Positions 8,165 to 16,712 of a stretch of DNA of 64,000 bases are shown in pieces. This DNA is from Paenibacillus piri (GTDB lineage Bacteria; Bacillota; Bacilli; Paenibacillales; NBRC-103111). The DNA lies in assembly GCF_004354045.1 (NCBI RefSeq), contig NZ_SMRT01000006.1:62001-126000 (forward strand), written 5' to 3'. How positions within the stretch are numbered: position 1 is the first letter of the stretch; every line of letters begins with the position of its first letter. Both the position numbers and the translations under genes were made by a program. The notes beneath the pieces were generated by a model that had not been told where the DNA came from, searched no databases, and worked only from the letters and a program-made list of their open reading frames with translations.

Positions 8165-9472
8165 ATGATGTGGAGGAAAAAAGGAATCCCCATGCTTGCG
8201 TTAGGCACGGTGTTTATGCTGTCGGCCTGCGGTACGGGCGCTGTAACCGGAGCGGGGAGCGTCGGTAATTCCGGTTCGGGCAGCGGCAAAGTCGTCATTA
8301 AGTACTGGACGGCGAACGGCGGAAAAATTGAAGAAGCGAAACAAAACCTGGTCAAAAAATTTAACGAATCGCAGAGCCGTATAGAGGTGCAGCAAGCGAA
8401 TCAAGGAAATTACGACGATCTTCATGCGAAAGTGCAGGCTGCCTTCGCTGCCGGCAACGCGCCTGCCGTCTTCGACCTCGAAATTGCGTCTACCGGGATT
8501 TTTTCGCGTTCGGGGATGCTGACCGATTTGACGTCTCTCGCCAAGCGGGACGACGCCGAGCTCGATCTGAAAGATTTGAACCCCGGCCTCATGGGCAACG
8601 CCTATGTGGACGGCAAGCTGTACGGCATTCCTTTTATGCGAAGCACCCCGATCTTTTATAAAAATGTGTCGATGCTCAAGGAAGCCGGTCTGGACCCGGC
8701 CGGTCCGAAAACATGGACGGAATTGGAGCAATACGGGCAAGTGCTGAAGTCGAAGGGGAAGACTCCGCTGACGATGGGGGTCGATGTCTGGATCTATGAA
8801 GCGCTGGTCGCGCAAAGCGGCGGCAAAGTATTGAGCGATGACGGCAAAAAAGCGACATTTCAGTCGCCGGAAGGGGTCGCGCCGGTACAGTTTTGGAAAA
8901 AACTGTCCGACGAGGGAATCATCAAATTTGTAGTCGGCAAGACAGCCGGAGCGGATGCCGATAAAGACTGGTCCAACCAAATGTCCGCTTTCAAAATCGG
9001 CTCGACCGCCGGCGTATCGGCAAGCATGGAAGTTGCCAAGGGCAACAACTTTGAAATGCAGACCGACTTTCTGCCTGCCAACAAATCTTACGGCGTTCCG
9101 ACAGGCGGCTGTCATCTGGTCATCACTTCGAAGCTGAACGAACAGGAAAAAGAGGCGACCTGGGAGTTTATTAAATTTATGACCTCCAAGGAAAATACGA
9201 TTTACCAGCACAAATACGTCGGATATTTGCCGAACCGCCTTTCCGCCCTGCAAAGCGAAGAACTGCAGAGCTATTATAAGCAGTTCCCGCAGTATAAAGT
9301 GGCGTCGGATCAATTGAAGTATGCCGTGCCGCGTCCGAATGCAAACGCCTATCCGGAAGTTACGAAAACGATGGTAGACGCCATGACGAGCGCCATATTC
9401 GAGAAAAATGTGAAGCCTCAAGACGCGATGAACGAAGCTGCGGAAAAAGCCAACAAGCTGTTAGCGAAGTAA
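8165..9472 (+). CDS. ugpB: ABC transporter substrate-binding lipoprotein, glycerol-3-phosphate type
   Basis: 435 residues. A short signal peptide ends in the lipobox LSAC|G near residue 22, so it is a membrane-anchored lipoprotein. Family 1 extracellular solute-binding protein; the C-terminal part (GYLPNRLSAL, then YAVPRPNANAYPEV) resembles UgpB proteins that bind sn-glycerol-3-phosphate and glycerophosphodiesters. AGGAGG is 5 nt before the ATG. First gene of a four-gene operon with its ATPase and two permeases. Substrate assigned from the adjoining glpP and leader hairpin; a generic sugar binder is the alternative. Confidence 0.82.
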   Translation: MMWRKKGIPMLALGTVFMLSACGTGAVTGAGSVGNSGSGSGKVVIKYWTANGGKIEEAKQNLVKKFNESQSRIEVQQANQGNYDDLHAKVQAAFAAGNAPAVFDLEIASTGIFSRSGMLTDLTSLAKRDDAELDLKDLNPGLMGNAYVDGKLYGIPFMRSTPIFYKNVSMLKEAGLDPAGPKTWTELEQYGQVLKSKGKTPLTMGVDVWIYEALVAQSGGKVLSDDGKKATFQSPEGVAPVQFWKKLSDEGIIKFVVGKTAGADADKDWSNQMSAFKIGSTAGVSASMEVAKGNNFEMQTDFLPANKSYGVPTGGCHLVITSKLNEQEKEATWEFIKFMTSKENTIYQHKYVGYLPNRLSALQSEELQSYYKQFPQYKVASDQLKYAVPRPNANAYPEVTKTMVDAMTSAIFEKNVKPQDAMNEAAEKANKLLAK

Positions 9473-9502
9473 CAGCGGCGGTAAAGCAAAGGAGATGAGG
9501 GC

Positions 9503-10576
9503 ATGGCGAAAATCGTTTTGAAGAACATTTCCAAGACGTATAAAGACGATACGGTCATTCGCGATCTCAATCTGACCATTAAGGACGGATCGTTCACGGT
9601 GCTCGTAGGTCCGTCCGGCTGCGGTAAGTCGACGACATTGCGCATGATCGCAGGATTGGAGAAGGAAAGCGGCGGAGAAATATGGATCGGAGACAAATGC
9701 GTCAACCATTTGCAGCCCAGCCTTCGGGATGTTGCGATGGTATTCCAGAACTATGCTTTATATCCGACGATGACCGTTCGCGACAATATCGAGTTCGGTC
9801 TTAAAAACCGGAAAGTGCCCAAGCCGGAAAGGGAGGCCTTGATTCGCGATATTTGCGAAATCGTGGGGTTAACGCCCCATCTGGACAAGAAGCCGCAAAA
9901 TCTGTCCGGCGGACAGCGCCAAAGGGTAGCTCTGGCACGGGCGATGGTGAAAAAGCCGAAGGTATTTATTTTGGACGAGCCGCTCTCCAATTTGGACGCG
10001 AAGCTGCGCAATCAGATGAGAACGGAATTGATACAGCTTCACCGGAGGCTCGGCGCCACTTTTGTCTATGTGACCCACGACCAGGTAGAGGCCATGTCCA
10101 TGGGCGATGAAATTGTCGTTATGAACAAAGGGGACATTCAACAAGCGGATTCGCCTATGAAGCTCTATCATGATCCGGATAATCTGTTTACCGCCCAGTT
10201 TATCGGCACTCCGGCGATGAATGTGTTCGATTGCAATGCCGTTCCGGGCTTGGACACTGAGACATCTCCAGAGATCGGTTATATCGGTTTTCGGGCCGAG
10301 CATGTGCGGATGGGCTTGAAAGAGGAGTCCGCAGGAATGGGGATACTCGGGGAAATCATGACGCGGGAAAGTCTCGGTGCGGAACATATTTATCAGATCA
10401 AGTCGGAAGCGGGCCCCTTTTTCGCCAAAACGTTCCTTGCCCCGCTGGAGACGGCCGACCGCATCCAAGTGACGATTCCGTATGAGCATCTGTATTATTT
10501 CGACCGGGACGGCAGACGCTTGCACGGAGTGCAGCCGGCGCAAACCAAGACTCTTGCTCACATTGGCGGTGTATAA
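9503..10576 (+). CDS. ugpC: ABC transporter ATP-binding subunit, UgpC/MsmX type
   Basis: 357 residues. Walker A GPSGCGKST at about 37-45, Q-loop VFQNYALYP, signature LSGGQRQRVALARA, Walker B VFILDEPLSNLDA and switch His in VTHDQ. A C-terminal OB-fold (TOBE-like) domain begins near residue 235, as in MalK/UgpC. AAGGAGATGAGG precedes the ATG. It energises the permeases immediately downstream (gap of 1 nt to the next ATG). Multi-system MsmX-type sharing is possible, since the second sugar importer in this window has no ATPase of its own. Confidence 0.9.
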   Translation: MAKIVLKNISKTYKDDTVIRDLNLTIKDGSFTVLVGPSGCGKSTTLRMIAGLEKESGGEIWIGDKCVNHLQPSLRDVAMVFQNYALYPTMTVRDNIEFGLKNRKVPKPEREALIRDICEIVGLTPHLDKKPQNLSGGQRQRVALARAMVKKPKVFILDEPLSNLDAKLRNQMRTELIQLHRRLGATFVYVTHDQVEAMSMGDEIVVMNKGDIQQADSPMKLYHDPDNLFTAQFIGTPAMNVFDCNAVPGLDTETSPEIGYIGFRAEHVRMGLKEESAGMGILGEIMTRESLGAEHIYQIKSEAGPFFAKTFLAPLETADRIQVTIPYEHLYYFDRDGRRLHGVQPAQTKTLAHIGGV

Positions 10577-10577
10577 A

Positions 10578-11450
10578 ATGGCAATCTGGATAAAGCTGCG
10601 TCCGTACGCGATGGTCGCTCCGGCAATCACGGTGTTTACCTTATTTTTCATTTATCCGATCTTGTATATGATCTATTTAAGCATGTATGACTGGAATTTC
10701 ATCAGCCCGACGAAAAGCTTCGTAGGCGCGCAAAATTTTACCGAGCTCATGCAGGAAAAACAGTTTATCCAAGTGATCGTGAACTCCACCATTTATACGG
10801 CTTTAACCGTCGTGTTCCTGATCGGGCTGTCTTTGCTGGCGGCTCTATGGCTGAACCGGGCGGGGATGTTCCACAGCTTTGTGCAAGGGGCGATTTTCAG
10901 CCCGCATATCGTTTCCTGGGTATCAATTTCCATGATCTGGGCGTGGGTGATGGACCCTCAGTACGGCTTGCTCAACTGGTTCATCGGTTTGTTCGGCTTC
11001 GGGAAATTGGCGTGGCTTTCCTCTACGAGCACTTCGCTGATCTCCCTCGTCATCGTTGCCGTATGGAAAGGGCTCGGCTATAATACGCTTGTCTTTATCG
11101 CGGGTCTGCAAAGTATTCCGAAAGACATCTACGAAGCGGCCGCCTTAGACCATTCCAAGCCGTGGACGACATTTTACAGACTGATTTTTCCCATGCTGTC
11201 GCCCACCATATTTTTCCTAGTTATTATCAACATGATCGGTTCGTTTCAAGTGTTCGAATCGATCGCGATCATGACGCAGGGCGGACCGGTAAACTCGACC
11301 AATACGCTGGTCTATTACATTTACGAATATGGCTTCCGGTTTTTCAAAATCGGGTACGCCTCCGCGGCGGGCGTTATCCTGCTGTTCATTGTCGGCTTGC
11401 TGACAATCGTGTACTTTAAGCTGATGTCCAAGCGCGTTCATTACCAATAG
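10578..11450 (+). CDS. ugpA: ABC transporter permease, UgpA type
   Basis: 290 residues from ATG at 10578, one base after the ATPase stop; upstream in-frame starts inside ugpC are unlikely. Six transmembrane segments. The EAA coupling motif appears as EAAALDHSKPWTTFYRLIFP near residue 180. Belongs to the MalF/UgpA family 1 permease group. Forms the membrane channel with the following permease. Confidence 0.88.
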   Translation: MAIWIKLRPYAMVAPAITVFTLFFIYPILYMIYLSMYDWNFISPTKSFVGAQNFTELMQEKQFIQVIVNSTIYTALTVVFLIGLSLLAALWLNRAGMFHSFVQGAIFSPHIVSWVSISMIWAWVMDPQYGLLNWFIGLFGFGKLAWLSSTSTSLISLVIVAVWKGLGYNTLVFIAGLQSIPKDIYEAAALDHSKPWTTFYRLIFPMLSPTIFFLVIINMIGSFQVFESIAIMTQGGPVNSTNTLVYYIYEYGFRFFKIGYASAAGVILLFIVGLLTIVYFKLMSKRVHYQ

Positions 11451-11465
11451 GACGGGGTGAATTCA

Positions 11466-12362
11466 TTGAAAGCCGAACAGACGATCGATGCGGATCGCAC
11501 CTTGATTCATGTTCATAGAAAAGAAGAGATCGTTTCCAAAACGCTGCATTTCGTCATCCGGGCCGTTAGCGTTGTGGGTATGCTTGGCTTGGTACTCGTT
11601 TTTGCCATGCCTTTCGCCTGGATGCTCTCCACTTCGCTCAAAACATTGCCGGAAACGATGATTTTTCCGCCCGAATGGATTCCCAAGCATTTCGTCTGGA
11701 ACAATTTCACGAAGGCTTGGGGATCGGGGCCGTTTCTGCACTATATGACGAACAGTATCATCATCTCCATCGGCATTCTCGCACTGCAGATGCTGACGAT
11801 TATCCCGGCCGCCTACGCTTTTGCGCGCTATCGGTTTAGGGGCTCGGGATTATTGTTCGGCGTGGTCATGGTTACGCTCATGATTCCGTCGCAATTGATT
11901 TTCCTGCCTGTTTACTTGCAGTTAAGCGCCTGGAAGCTGCTGAACACGCATCTGGCGCTCATTCTCCCGTTCGCGTCCAGCGCCTTCGGCATTTTCCTGT
12001 TGAGGCAAGCGTTCAAGCAGGTACAGGAGGAGTTGCTCGAAGCGGCGAGATTGGACAGCGCCAAGGAGTGGCAAATTATTTTGAAGCTGATGGTGCCTAT
12101 GGTCAAGCCCGTGCTGGCTACGTTTGCCTTGTTCAGCTTTATCGCCCACTGGAACGATTATTTCTGGCCGCTCGTCATGACAACTGATGAAACGGCAAGG
12201 ACGCTGCCCCTAGGCATTGCGAAAATTCGCGAGGAAGAAGGCGTGGCGAACTGGAACGTTCTGATGGCCGGAAATATGATTCTCGTGACGCCGATTTTGA
12301 TTGTGTTCTTTTTTGCGCAGCGGCATATTATTCGCGCTTTTGTCTATACCGGTGTGAAATAA
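11466..12362 (+). CDS. ugpE: ABC transporter permease, UgpE type
   Basis: 298 residues. TTG at 11466 is favoured because GGGGTGA sits 5 nt upstream; the GTG at 11457 lies inside that ribosome binding site. Six transmembrane segments, with the coupling motif EAARLDSAKEWQIILKLMVP near residue 195, as in MalG/UgpE permeases. The leader before TM1 is unusually long (about 30 charged residues). Last gene of the operon, followed by a terminator. Confidence 0.87.
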   Translation: MKAEQTIDADRTLIHVHRKEEIVSKTLHFVIRAVSVVGMLGLVLVFAMPFAWMLSTSLKTLPETMIFPPEWIPKHFVWNNFTKAWGSGPFLHYMTNSIIISIGILALQMLTIIPAAYAFARYRFRGSGLLFGVVMVTLMIPSQLIFLPVYLQLSAWKLLNTHLALILPFASSAFGIFLLRQAFKQVQEELLEAARLDSAKEWQIILKLMVPMVKPVLATFALFSFIAHWNDYFWPLVMTTDETARTLPLGIAKIREEEGVANWNVLMAGNMILVTPILIVFFFAQRHIIRAFVYTGVK

Positions 12363-12388
12363 ACGGATATGAAATAGGGTGCTGCATC

Positions 12389-12418
12389 AAGCCTTGCCCG
12401 AACGAGGGTAGGGCTTTT
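12389..12418 (+). terminator. Terminator of the ugp operon
   Basis: AGCCTTGCCC pairs with GGGTAGGGCT (two G-U pairs) around a six-base loop, followed by TTTT. Confidence 0.7.
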
Positions 12419-12614
12419 GCCGTTGCAGAGGAAATGATGCCAGTAAATTGTATAGATAACCGGAGGCTCCCTCAAAAATACTCGGAAAATGCCTTGGAGC
12501 TTGGCCCTTTCCTAAAGATGGATGATATATATACCCCGCTCCAGCTTTTTACCATACCGTTACATAGTCAACGGAAAGACGGGAAGAGTTATCGGCCGTG
12601 TTCGGAGAAGCCCA

Positions 12615-12692
12615 GTGAAGATCATTCTGATTATCTTGTTCTGTATACTGATTTTTGCTGTACCTGTCATCGGTTTGGCCATTCAGCAGTAA
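12615..12692 (+). CDS. Possible 25-residue hydrophobic peptide
   Basis: A GTG-started frame of 25 codons with GGAGAAG four bases upstream encodes one predicted membrane helix (KIILIILFCILIFAV), then VIGLAIQQ. Size and composition resemble small membrane peptides or type I toxin-like peptides, but no homologue is recognised. It stands alone in the accessory gap between the ugp operon and the SGNH hydrolase. The rest of 12419-12800 shows nothing recognisable. Confidence 0.3.
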   Translation: MKIILIILFCILIFAVPVIGLAIQQ

Positions 12693-12801
12693 AAGAACGC
12701 GACCTGCTGCCGAAAGCGGGGGGCTGATGCATAAAACGCGGGCTCGCCGCTGGTCGAAAAAGGTCTTATGAGATCGAACATTTCTAAATATATAGAAAGA
12801 A

Positions 12802-13446
12802 CTATTTGCGAGAGATCAGATACGGGGCCAGTCCCGTTGCAATAACCCGATGCCCTCGATCATTCGGGTGGATGGGCAAACTTCCGCTTAACGCGTCTTC
12901 AATCTTTCCTTTTCGATATCCATGAATAAGATCCGCCTGTTTTCCTCCAAACCACATATGAGCGGGAGCTACAGTTACATTATGACTTTGAGAGAGCTCG
13001 TTTATCGTGTGATTTAATTGGTTTATCCATTCAACGGCAAGAGGGCTGTTCGGAAATGGATTGTATTGCGTACAGCAAACGATCCGGGCGCGGCTTCCTT
13101 TTTTTATTCGAGTAAAAATGCCACTTAAATTGCGTTTATATTTGGCAGCCACACTTTTGGCAGCTAGTGGTTGCTTGGTTTTAAGTGAACTGAGTGCCGC
13201 ATTAACTAAATCTATTCCTCCGATCCATACAGAAACAACAGCAGAATGACCGATTACGGAGGCCCCCTGCCATATCACTGCATCCAATAGGTCATCGCTG
13301 CTCCAACTAGGCCGAGCCAAAACATACCCGCGAACCTTACGCGAGCTTGAATTTAATGCAGACACAGTTAATTGGGGATAAGCTTTTGCCCAAGAGGAGG
13401 CGTTTTCCCCAAATGTAATGGAATCTCCAAGAGCTGTATAGATCAT
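12802..13446 (-). CDS. SGNH/GDSL hydrolase
   Basis: 214 residues. Block I is ALGDSITFGE at residues 5-14 with nucleophile Ser9. The oxyanion-hole Gly appears as WIGGIDL rather than the usual GxND. The C-terminal block V contains IHPNDRGH, supplying the Asp/His-type catalytic residue. No signal peptide, so probably cytoplasmic or released by lysis. Such enzymes are esterases, lipases or carbohydrate acetylesterases; the substrate cannot be read from sequence. The gene looks more AT-rich than its neighbours, consistent with an acquired islet. Confidence 0.8.
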   Translation of the reverse strand: MIYTALGDSITFGENASSWAKAYPQLTVSALNSSSRKVRGYVLARPSWSSDDLLDAVIWQGASVIGHSAVVSVWIGGIDLVNAALSSLKTKQPLAAKSVAAKYKRNLSGIFTRIKKGSRARIVCCTQYNPFPNSPLAVEWINQLNHTINELSQSHNVTVAPAHMWFGGKQADLIHGYRKGKIEDALSGSLPIHPNDRGHRVIATGLAPYLISRK

Positions 13447-14100
13447 AGAACTATCACCTACTCCAACTTTTAATCATACTGCAACGCAAATAATATTTTG
13501 AAAAAGAACGAGACGATCAACTTATTGCATGCTCGTGTTTTTCTTAAATGTACCTTACAGGTATATTATTGCATTCATGAGCAAATTGTGTGGACGCCAA
13601 CGACTCAAAAGGAGTGGAATATTAGGGTACCGGAATATGCGGGATTCATTAGCAAGCCAAGTTAACGATTCAACAGCCGGAAAAACAGTATAGGCATCGG
13701 AAAGCAGGGCAGGAAATGAATTTGCAGCGAAGAAGATCAATATAATCATGAGAAGTAATAGGAGTAAGTCGTTTGAGGAATCACCCATAGAAATAGGCGA
13801 CGTTTCCAAAAGAAGAGGATTTAGAAACGTGATTGTATAACTAATGGTAAAAGGTAACATGTTTAGAGCAAGTACTTTACGCGCGGCGAAATGTGGTTTG
13901 CCAAACCCGGTTTATCTGCATATGCATTACCAGTTGAGAGCACCTCCGGAGGTGCTCTTTCTGCAATTTAGAAGGGGAACCGCATTCCCATTCGTCAGGC
14001 CAAAGTCTAATATCACATTTGCCATCGCTGCCTTTAGCGGCCGGCATTGATTTAGGTTTTTACTACCCTGGTGCTTCCTGCGGCGTGAGCGCGACGGATT
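13447..14100. other. Gene-poor accessory stretch with a perfect palindromic hairpin
   Basis: No confident gene. A minus-strand frame at 13555-13860 (101 codons) has a leucine-rich stretch but no clear family or ribosome binding site. At 13899-13962 a copy of the block seen at 6191-6257 ends in a perfect 11-bp-arm palindrome (AGAGCACCTCC-GGAGGTGCTCT, 13937-13958) followed by TTT. The remainder appears non-coding. Confidence 0.4.
13899..13962 (+). repeat. Second copy of the CATATG-hairpin block
   Basis: Aligns over its length with 6191-6257: TGCCAA, CGGTT, TCT, CATATG, ATTACC and TGAGAGC are shared in order, ending in a hairpin and T-run. The loop half of the stem differs but base pairing is kept, which suggests an RNA-level element. 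Confidence 0.5.
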
Positions 14101-14316
14101 TCAATCGTTCCGGATAATCAAATAGATGATGAGACCCATCACAGGAAAAAACAACATCCCAACCAGTACAATCAGTGCGAACTCTTGGCTTTTGCCCCTT
14201 TGCAAACAATCGCGATAAGCCCAAACGCATAAAACAATATGTAATAAAAAAAGCAAAACGGACAACACAAATACAACAATAATCATGCCACTAAACAGAA
14301 ATCCGGTATTAGACAT
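14101..14316 (-). CDS. Small PLDc_N-type membrane protein
   Basis: 71 residues with two transmembrane helices separated by VWAYRDCLQRGKSQEF. The arrangement (helix, short charged loop, then PVMGLIIYLIIRND) is that of the cardiolipin-synthase N-terminal domain family found as stand-alone small proteins in Bacillales. Membrane located, function unknown. It is the second gene of a two-gene unit; GAGGTGAG lies just before its ATG and the upstream gene ends 15 bases before. Confidence 0.75.
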   Translation of the reverse strand: MSNTGFLFSGMIIVVFVLSVLLFLLHIVLCVWAYRDCLQRGKSQEFALIVLVGMLFFPVMGLIIYLIIRND

Positions 14317-14331
14317 TTCTCACCTCAATGT

Positions 14332-14490
14332 TCATGATTTCCGATTTTTAAGGGCAATAAAAAAGGCGCTTGAAAAAAAGAACAGCGCAAGCAGCCAACC
14401 AAACGTTGGAGCCGATTCCCAAAGATTTTTACCAGCAACGGCAAATCCCAGACACGCAACCCCAAACATACAAAGGACAGAAGGTTTCAT
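14332..14490 (-). CDS. Small membrane protein, 52 residues
   Basis: ATG at 14490 is preceded by AAAGGAG at 9 nt. The peptide has two hydrophobic segments (residues about 4-20 and 31-47) and ends KNRKS. It lies 15 bases upstream of the PLDc_N-type protein on the same strand, so the two are probably co-transcribed. No family recognised. It may be missed by automated calling because of its length. Confidence 0.6.
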   Translation of the reverse strand: MKPSVLCMFGVACLGFAVAGKNLWESAPTFGWLLALFFFSSAFFIALKNRKS

Positions 14491-14673
14491 AAAAGTACTC
14501 CTTTTTAATTGATCATTAATAAAACGCGATTAAAGCCGTGAAAGTTGCAATTGAATCTGAGGGAAGGGGAGACTAGCCGTTGTGTGCAGGGCGGTATCCT
14601 CATCGGTATTTTTCGTTTCCCGCGGGCCTATTACATAAGTGAGGAGGATAAAAAACATTATTAAATTGACAGG

Positions 14674-14702
14674 TTGACAGCAAAATTAAACAAAGCTATA
14701 AT
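14674..14702 (+). promoter_or_regulatory. Consensus sigma-A promoter of the lacI-type gene
   Basis: TTGACA at 14674-14679 and TATAAT at 14697-14702 are exact consensus hexamers separated by 17 bp. The start point would fall at about 14709, inside the palindromic operator at 14708-14721. Confidence 0.88.
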
Positions 14703-14707
14703 TCGAT

Positions 14708-14721
14708 ATGAAACGTTTCAT
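14708..14721. promoter_or_regulatory. LacI-family operator 1
   Basis: ATGAAACGTTTCAT is a perfect 14-bp palindrome with the central CG pair typical of LacI/GalR operators. It overlaps the transcription start of the regulator gene, which indicates autorepression. An identical copy lies at 15794-15807. Confidence 0.85.
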
Positions 14722-14758
14722 TTTATGTTTTGCATTAAATAGGGGTTGTTATGAATTC

Positions 14759-15775
14759 ATGAAGCCGACCATTAAAGATGTAGCGAAATTAGCGGGTGTT
14801 TCCGTAGGGACAGTTTCAAAGGTGATCAACAAGGAGGGGAACGTCAAGCCCGAATTGCAGAAGAAGGTATGGGATTCGGTCAGCGAGCTGAACTACCACC
14901 CCAATGCAGTGGCCCGGAGCTTGAAATCCTCTAACACGCATACATTGGCGGTTCTTTTGGCCGATATCACGAACCCTTTTCAGATGACGTTGGCTAAAGG
15001 GATCGAAGAAGTGATGTATGAGCATGATTACCAGCTGCTTATAAGCTCGACCAAGGAAAATCCTGAGATTGAACGCCGGAATTTAAAAATGCTGTATGAA
15101 AAAAGAGTCGAAGGGATTATCGTGTGCACGACGGGAAAAGTGAATGACGAAATACGCACGTTAATCAGTCAGAAAATACCGGTTGTGCTTGTCGATCGCC
15201 CTGTATTATCGCTGCCTGTCGATATTGTGGCCGATCATAATATGCTGGGCATGGAGCTGCTGGTAGGGCATCTGCACCAGTTAGGCCATAGACGGATCGG
15301 GGTCGTGCATGGAGATCTGAATACCGTGCACGGGTCCATTCGATATGAAGGCATTATAAAGGCGTTCGAGCAGTATGGACTGACGCTTTCTTCCGGGCTG
15401 CGGTTTGACGGTAATTTTACGTTTGACGGGGGCATTCGGGCGATTCACCACTTTTTCGCTCAAGCGGAGCGGCCCACAGCCGTTTTGTCCGCCAACAACA
15501 ATATGACGGCGGGAATTTTAACGGCATGCCGGAGCAAGGGCATCCGTGTCCCGCAGGATGTATCGATAGTCACTTTCGGGGAATTGGAATACAATTGGAA
15601 TTTAATTAAGCCCTCGATGACTTACGTGAGTCAATCCCCGTTAATGATTGGGCATAAAGCTGCGGAGCTCGTTCTTCAGCGACTGAACAACATCTATCAG
15701 GAGGAAGTGTCGCATATCTTTTTTACGCCCGAATTAATCATCGGGGAATCTTCAAGTGTCGTCGAATCCTTATAA
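14759..15775 (+). CDS. LacI/GalR family transcriptional regulator
   Basis: 338 residues. ATG at 14759 begins MKPTIKDVAKLAGVSVGTVSKVIN, the canonical LacI helix-turn-helix plus hinge (YHPNAVARSLKS); the longer frame opening at 14708 would start inside the operator and is rejected. Residues 60-335 form the periplasmic-binding-protein-like effector domain (LAVLLADITNPF). It should repress itself and the following eight-gene unit through the two identical palindromes. The effector is probably the imported sugar or a catabolite; identity unknown. Confidence 0.92.
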   Translation: MKPTIKDVAKLAGVSVGTVSKVINKEGNVKPELQKKVWDSVSELNYHPNAVARSLKSSNTHTLAVLLADITNPFQMTLAKGIEEVMYEHDYQLLISSTKENPEIERRNLKMLYEKRVEGIIVCTTGKVNDEIRTLISQKIPVVLVDRPVLSLPVDIVADHNMLGMELLVGHLHQLGHRRIGVVHGDLNTVHGSIRYEGIIKAFEQYGLTLSSGLRFDGNFTFDGGIRAIHHFFAQAERPTAVLSANNNMTAGILTACRSKGIRVPQDVSIVTFGELEYNWNLIKPSMTYVSQSPLMIGHKAAELVLQRLNNIYQEEVSHIFFTPELIIGESSSVVESL

Positions 15776-15793
15776 AATTTTTTTAATATTTTT

Positions 15794-15807
15794 ATGAAAC
15801 GTTTCAT
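15794..15807. promoter_or_regulatory. LacI-family operator 2, before the catabolic operon
   Basis: Identical to operator 1 (ATGAAACGTTTCAT) and located 70 bp before the SDR gene, in AT-rich DNA. A clear -35/-10 pair could not be chosen here. Confidence 0.82.
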
Positions 15808-15876
15808 TTTGGAAAATTATAAAAAATTTCAGTTGGGTATTAAAAAATTAAGAACTCTAAAAAGAGGTGTATATCC

Positions 15877-16656
15877 ATGACAGACATGAATTTATCGGGG
15901 AAAATAGCGCTGGTGACCGGATCAAGCCGCGGGTTGGGACGTCACTATGCTTTGTATTTGGCACGGGCCGGCGCGGATGTCATTATTCACGATGTGAGCT
16001 CGGCCGCGGCTGCGCAGTTCGGCGAGGCCGCTTCGGGAGAAGCCGTGGCAGATGAAATCCGGGCGTTGGGCCGGAGATCCGCTTTTCTTACAGCCAATCT
16101 GACGGATCCTGCGCAGGTTGAGACATTTGTCCGCAAAGCCATTGATCAGTTTGGGCATATCGATATATTGGTAAACAACGCAGGTGGAGATATAGGAGCC
16201 AATACGCCCCGCCCGGATCCTAACAATGCGATAGATATTAAAGTGGAAGACATCCAGGCTGTCCTTAACGTTAATTTGCTCAATGTGATGTGCATGTGCA
16301 AATTTGTCGGGGAACATATGAGAGAACGCCGTTCCGGCAAAATCATTAATGTAGGTTCATCGGCAGGCCACATGGCTACGACTGTCGGAATCGTTTATGC
16401 GGCCGCCAAGGCGGGCATCTCTCATTACACGCTGTGCCTGGCTGAAGAGCTTCGCCCTTACAGTGTGAACGTCAACTGTATTGCTCCGGCGGCAACGTAT
16501 ACAGGCCGGTTCATGGCTACCCGCGAGGTTGCCAGTCAGGAAGGGCTGTCCCGCCTCCAACAAGTAGCTCAACCCGATGATATGGCTAAGATCGTTATGT
16601 TTTTGGCAAGCTCCCAAGCGGATTATCTCACGGGAGAAACCGTCATCTGCCGGTAA
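15877..16656 (+). CDS. SDR family oxidoreductase
   Basis: 259 residues. Rossmann cofactor motif TGSSRGLG at 14-21, structural NNAGG, then catalytic Ser in NVGSSAG and Y-A-A-A-K (YxxxK). An insertion of about 25 residues between beta-2 and alpha-3 (SSAAAAQFGEAASGE) is typical of sugar and sugar-acid dehydrogenases in this subfamily. GAGGTG lies upstream of ATG. First gene after operator 2; probably oxidises or reduces a carbohydrate intermediate. The substrate is unknown. The protein ends abruptly after the Rossmann core (GETVICR), as in many SDRs. Confidence 0.88.
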   Translation: MTDMNLSGKIALVTGSSRGLGRHYALYLARAGADVIIHDVSSAAAAQFGEAASGEAVADEIRALGRRSAFLTANLTDPAQVETFVRKAIDQFGHIDILVNNAGGDIGANTPRPDPNNAIDIKVEDIQAVLNVNLLNVMCMCKFVGEHMRERRSGKIINVGSSAGHMATTVGIVYAAAKAGISHYTLCLAEELRPYSVNVNCIAPAATYTGRFMATREVASQEGLSRLQQVAQPDDMAKIVMFLASSQADYLTGETVICR

Positions 16657-16712
16657 CATGAAACAGCTTCGAAATTTATTTTTATTTATCCAATACATAG
16701 GAGGAATTTCCC

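Noticed and set aside
8201..9421. 406-codon open frame on the minus strand
   Set aside because: Antisense shadow of the ugpB gene; composition is rich in Arg/His/Phe as expected for the complement of a real frame.
12434..12727. 97-codon frame on the plus strand
   Set aside because: No ribosome binding site, no family resemblance; the short hydrophobic GTG frame inside the same region is better supported.
13555..13860. 101-codon minus-strand frame with a leucine-rich stretch
   Set aside because: No ribosome binding site and no recognisable family; kept only as a note in the gap description.
13888..13968. 26-codon plus-strand frame across the second CATATG-hairpin block
   Set aside because: Overlaps a perfect palindrome and has no ribosome binding site; the similarity with the first copy is better explained at RNA level.
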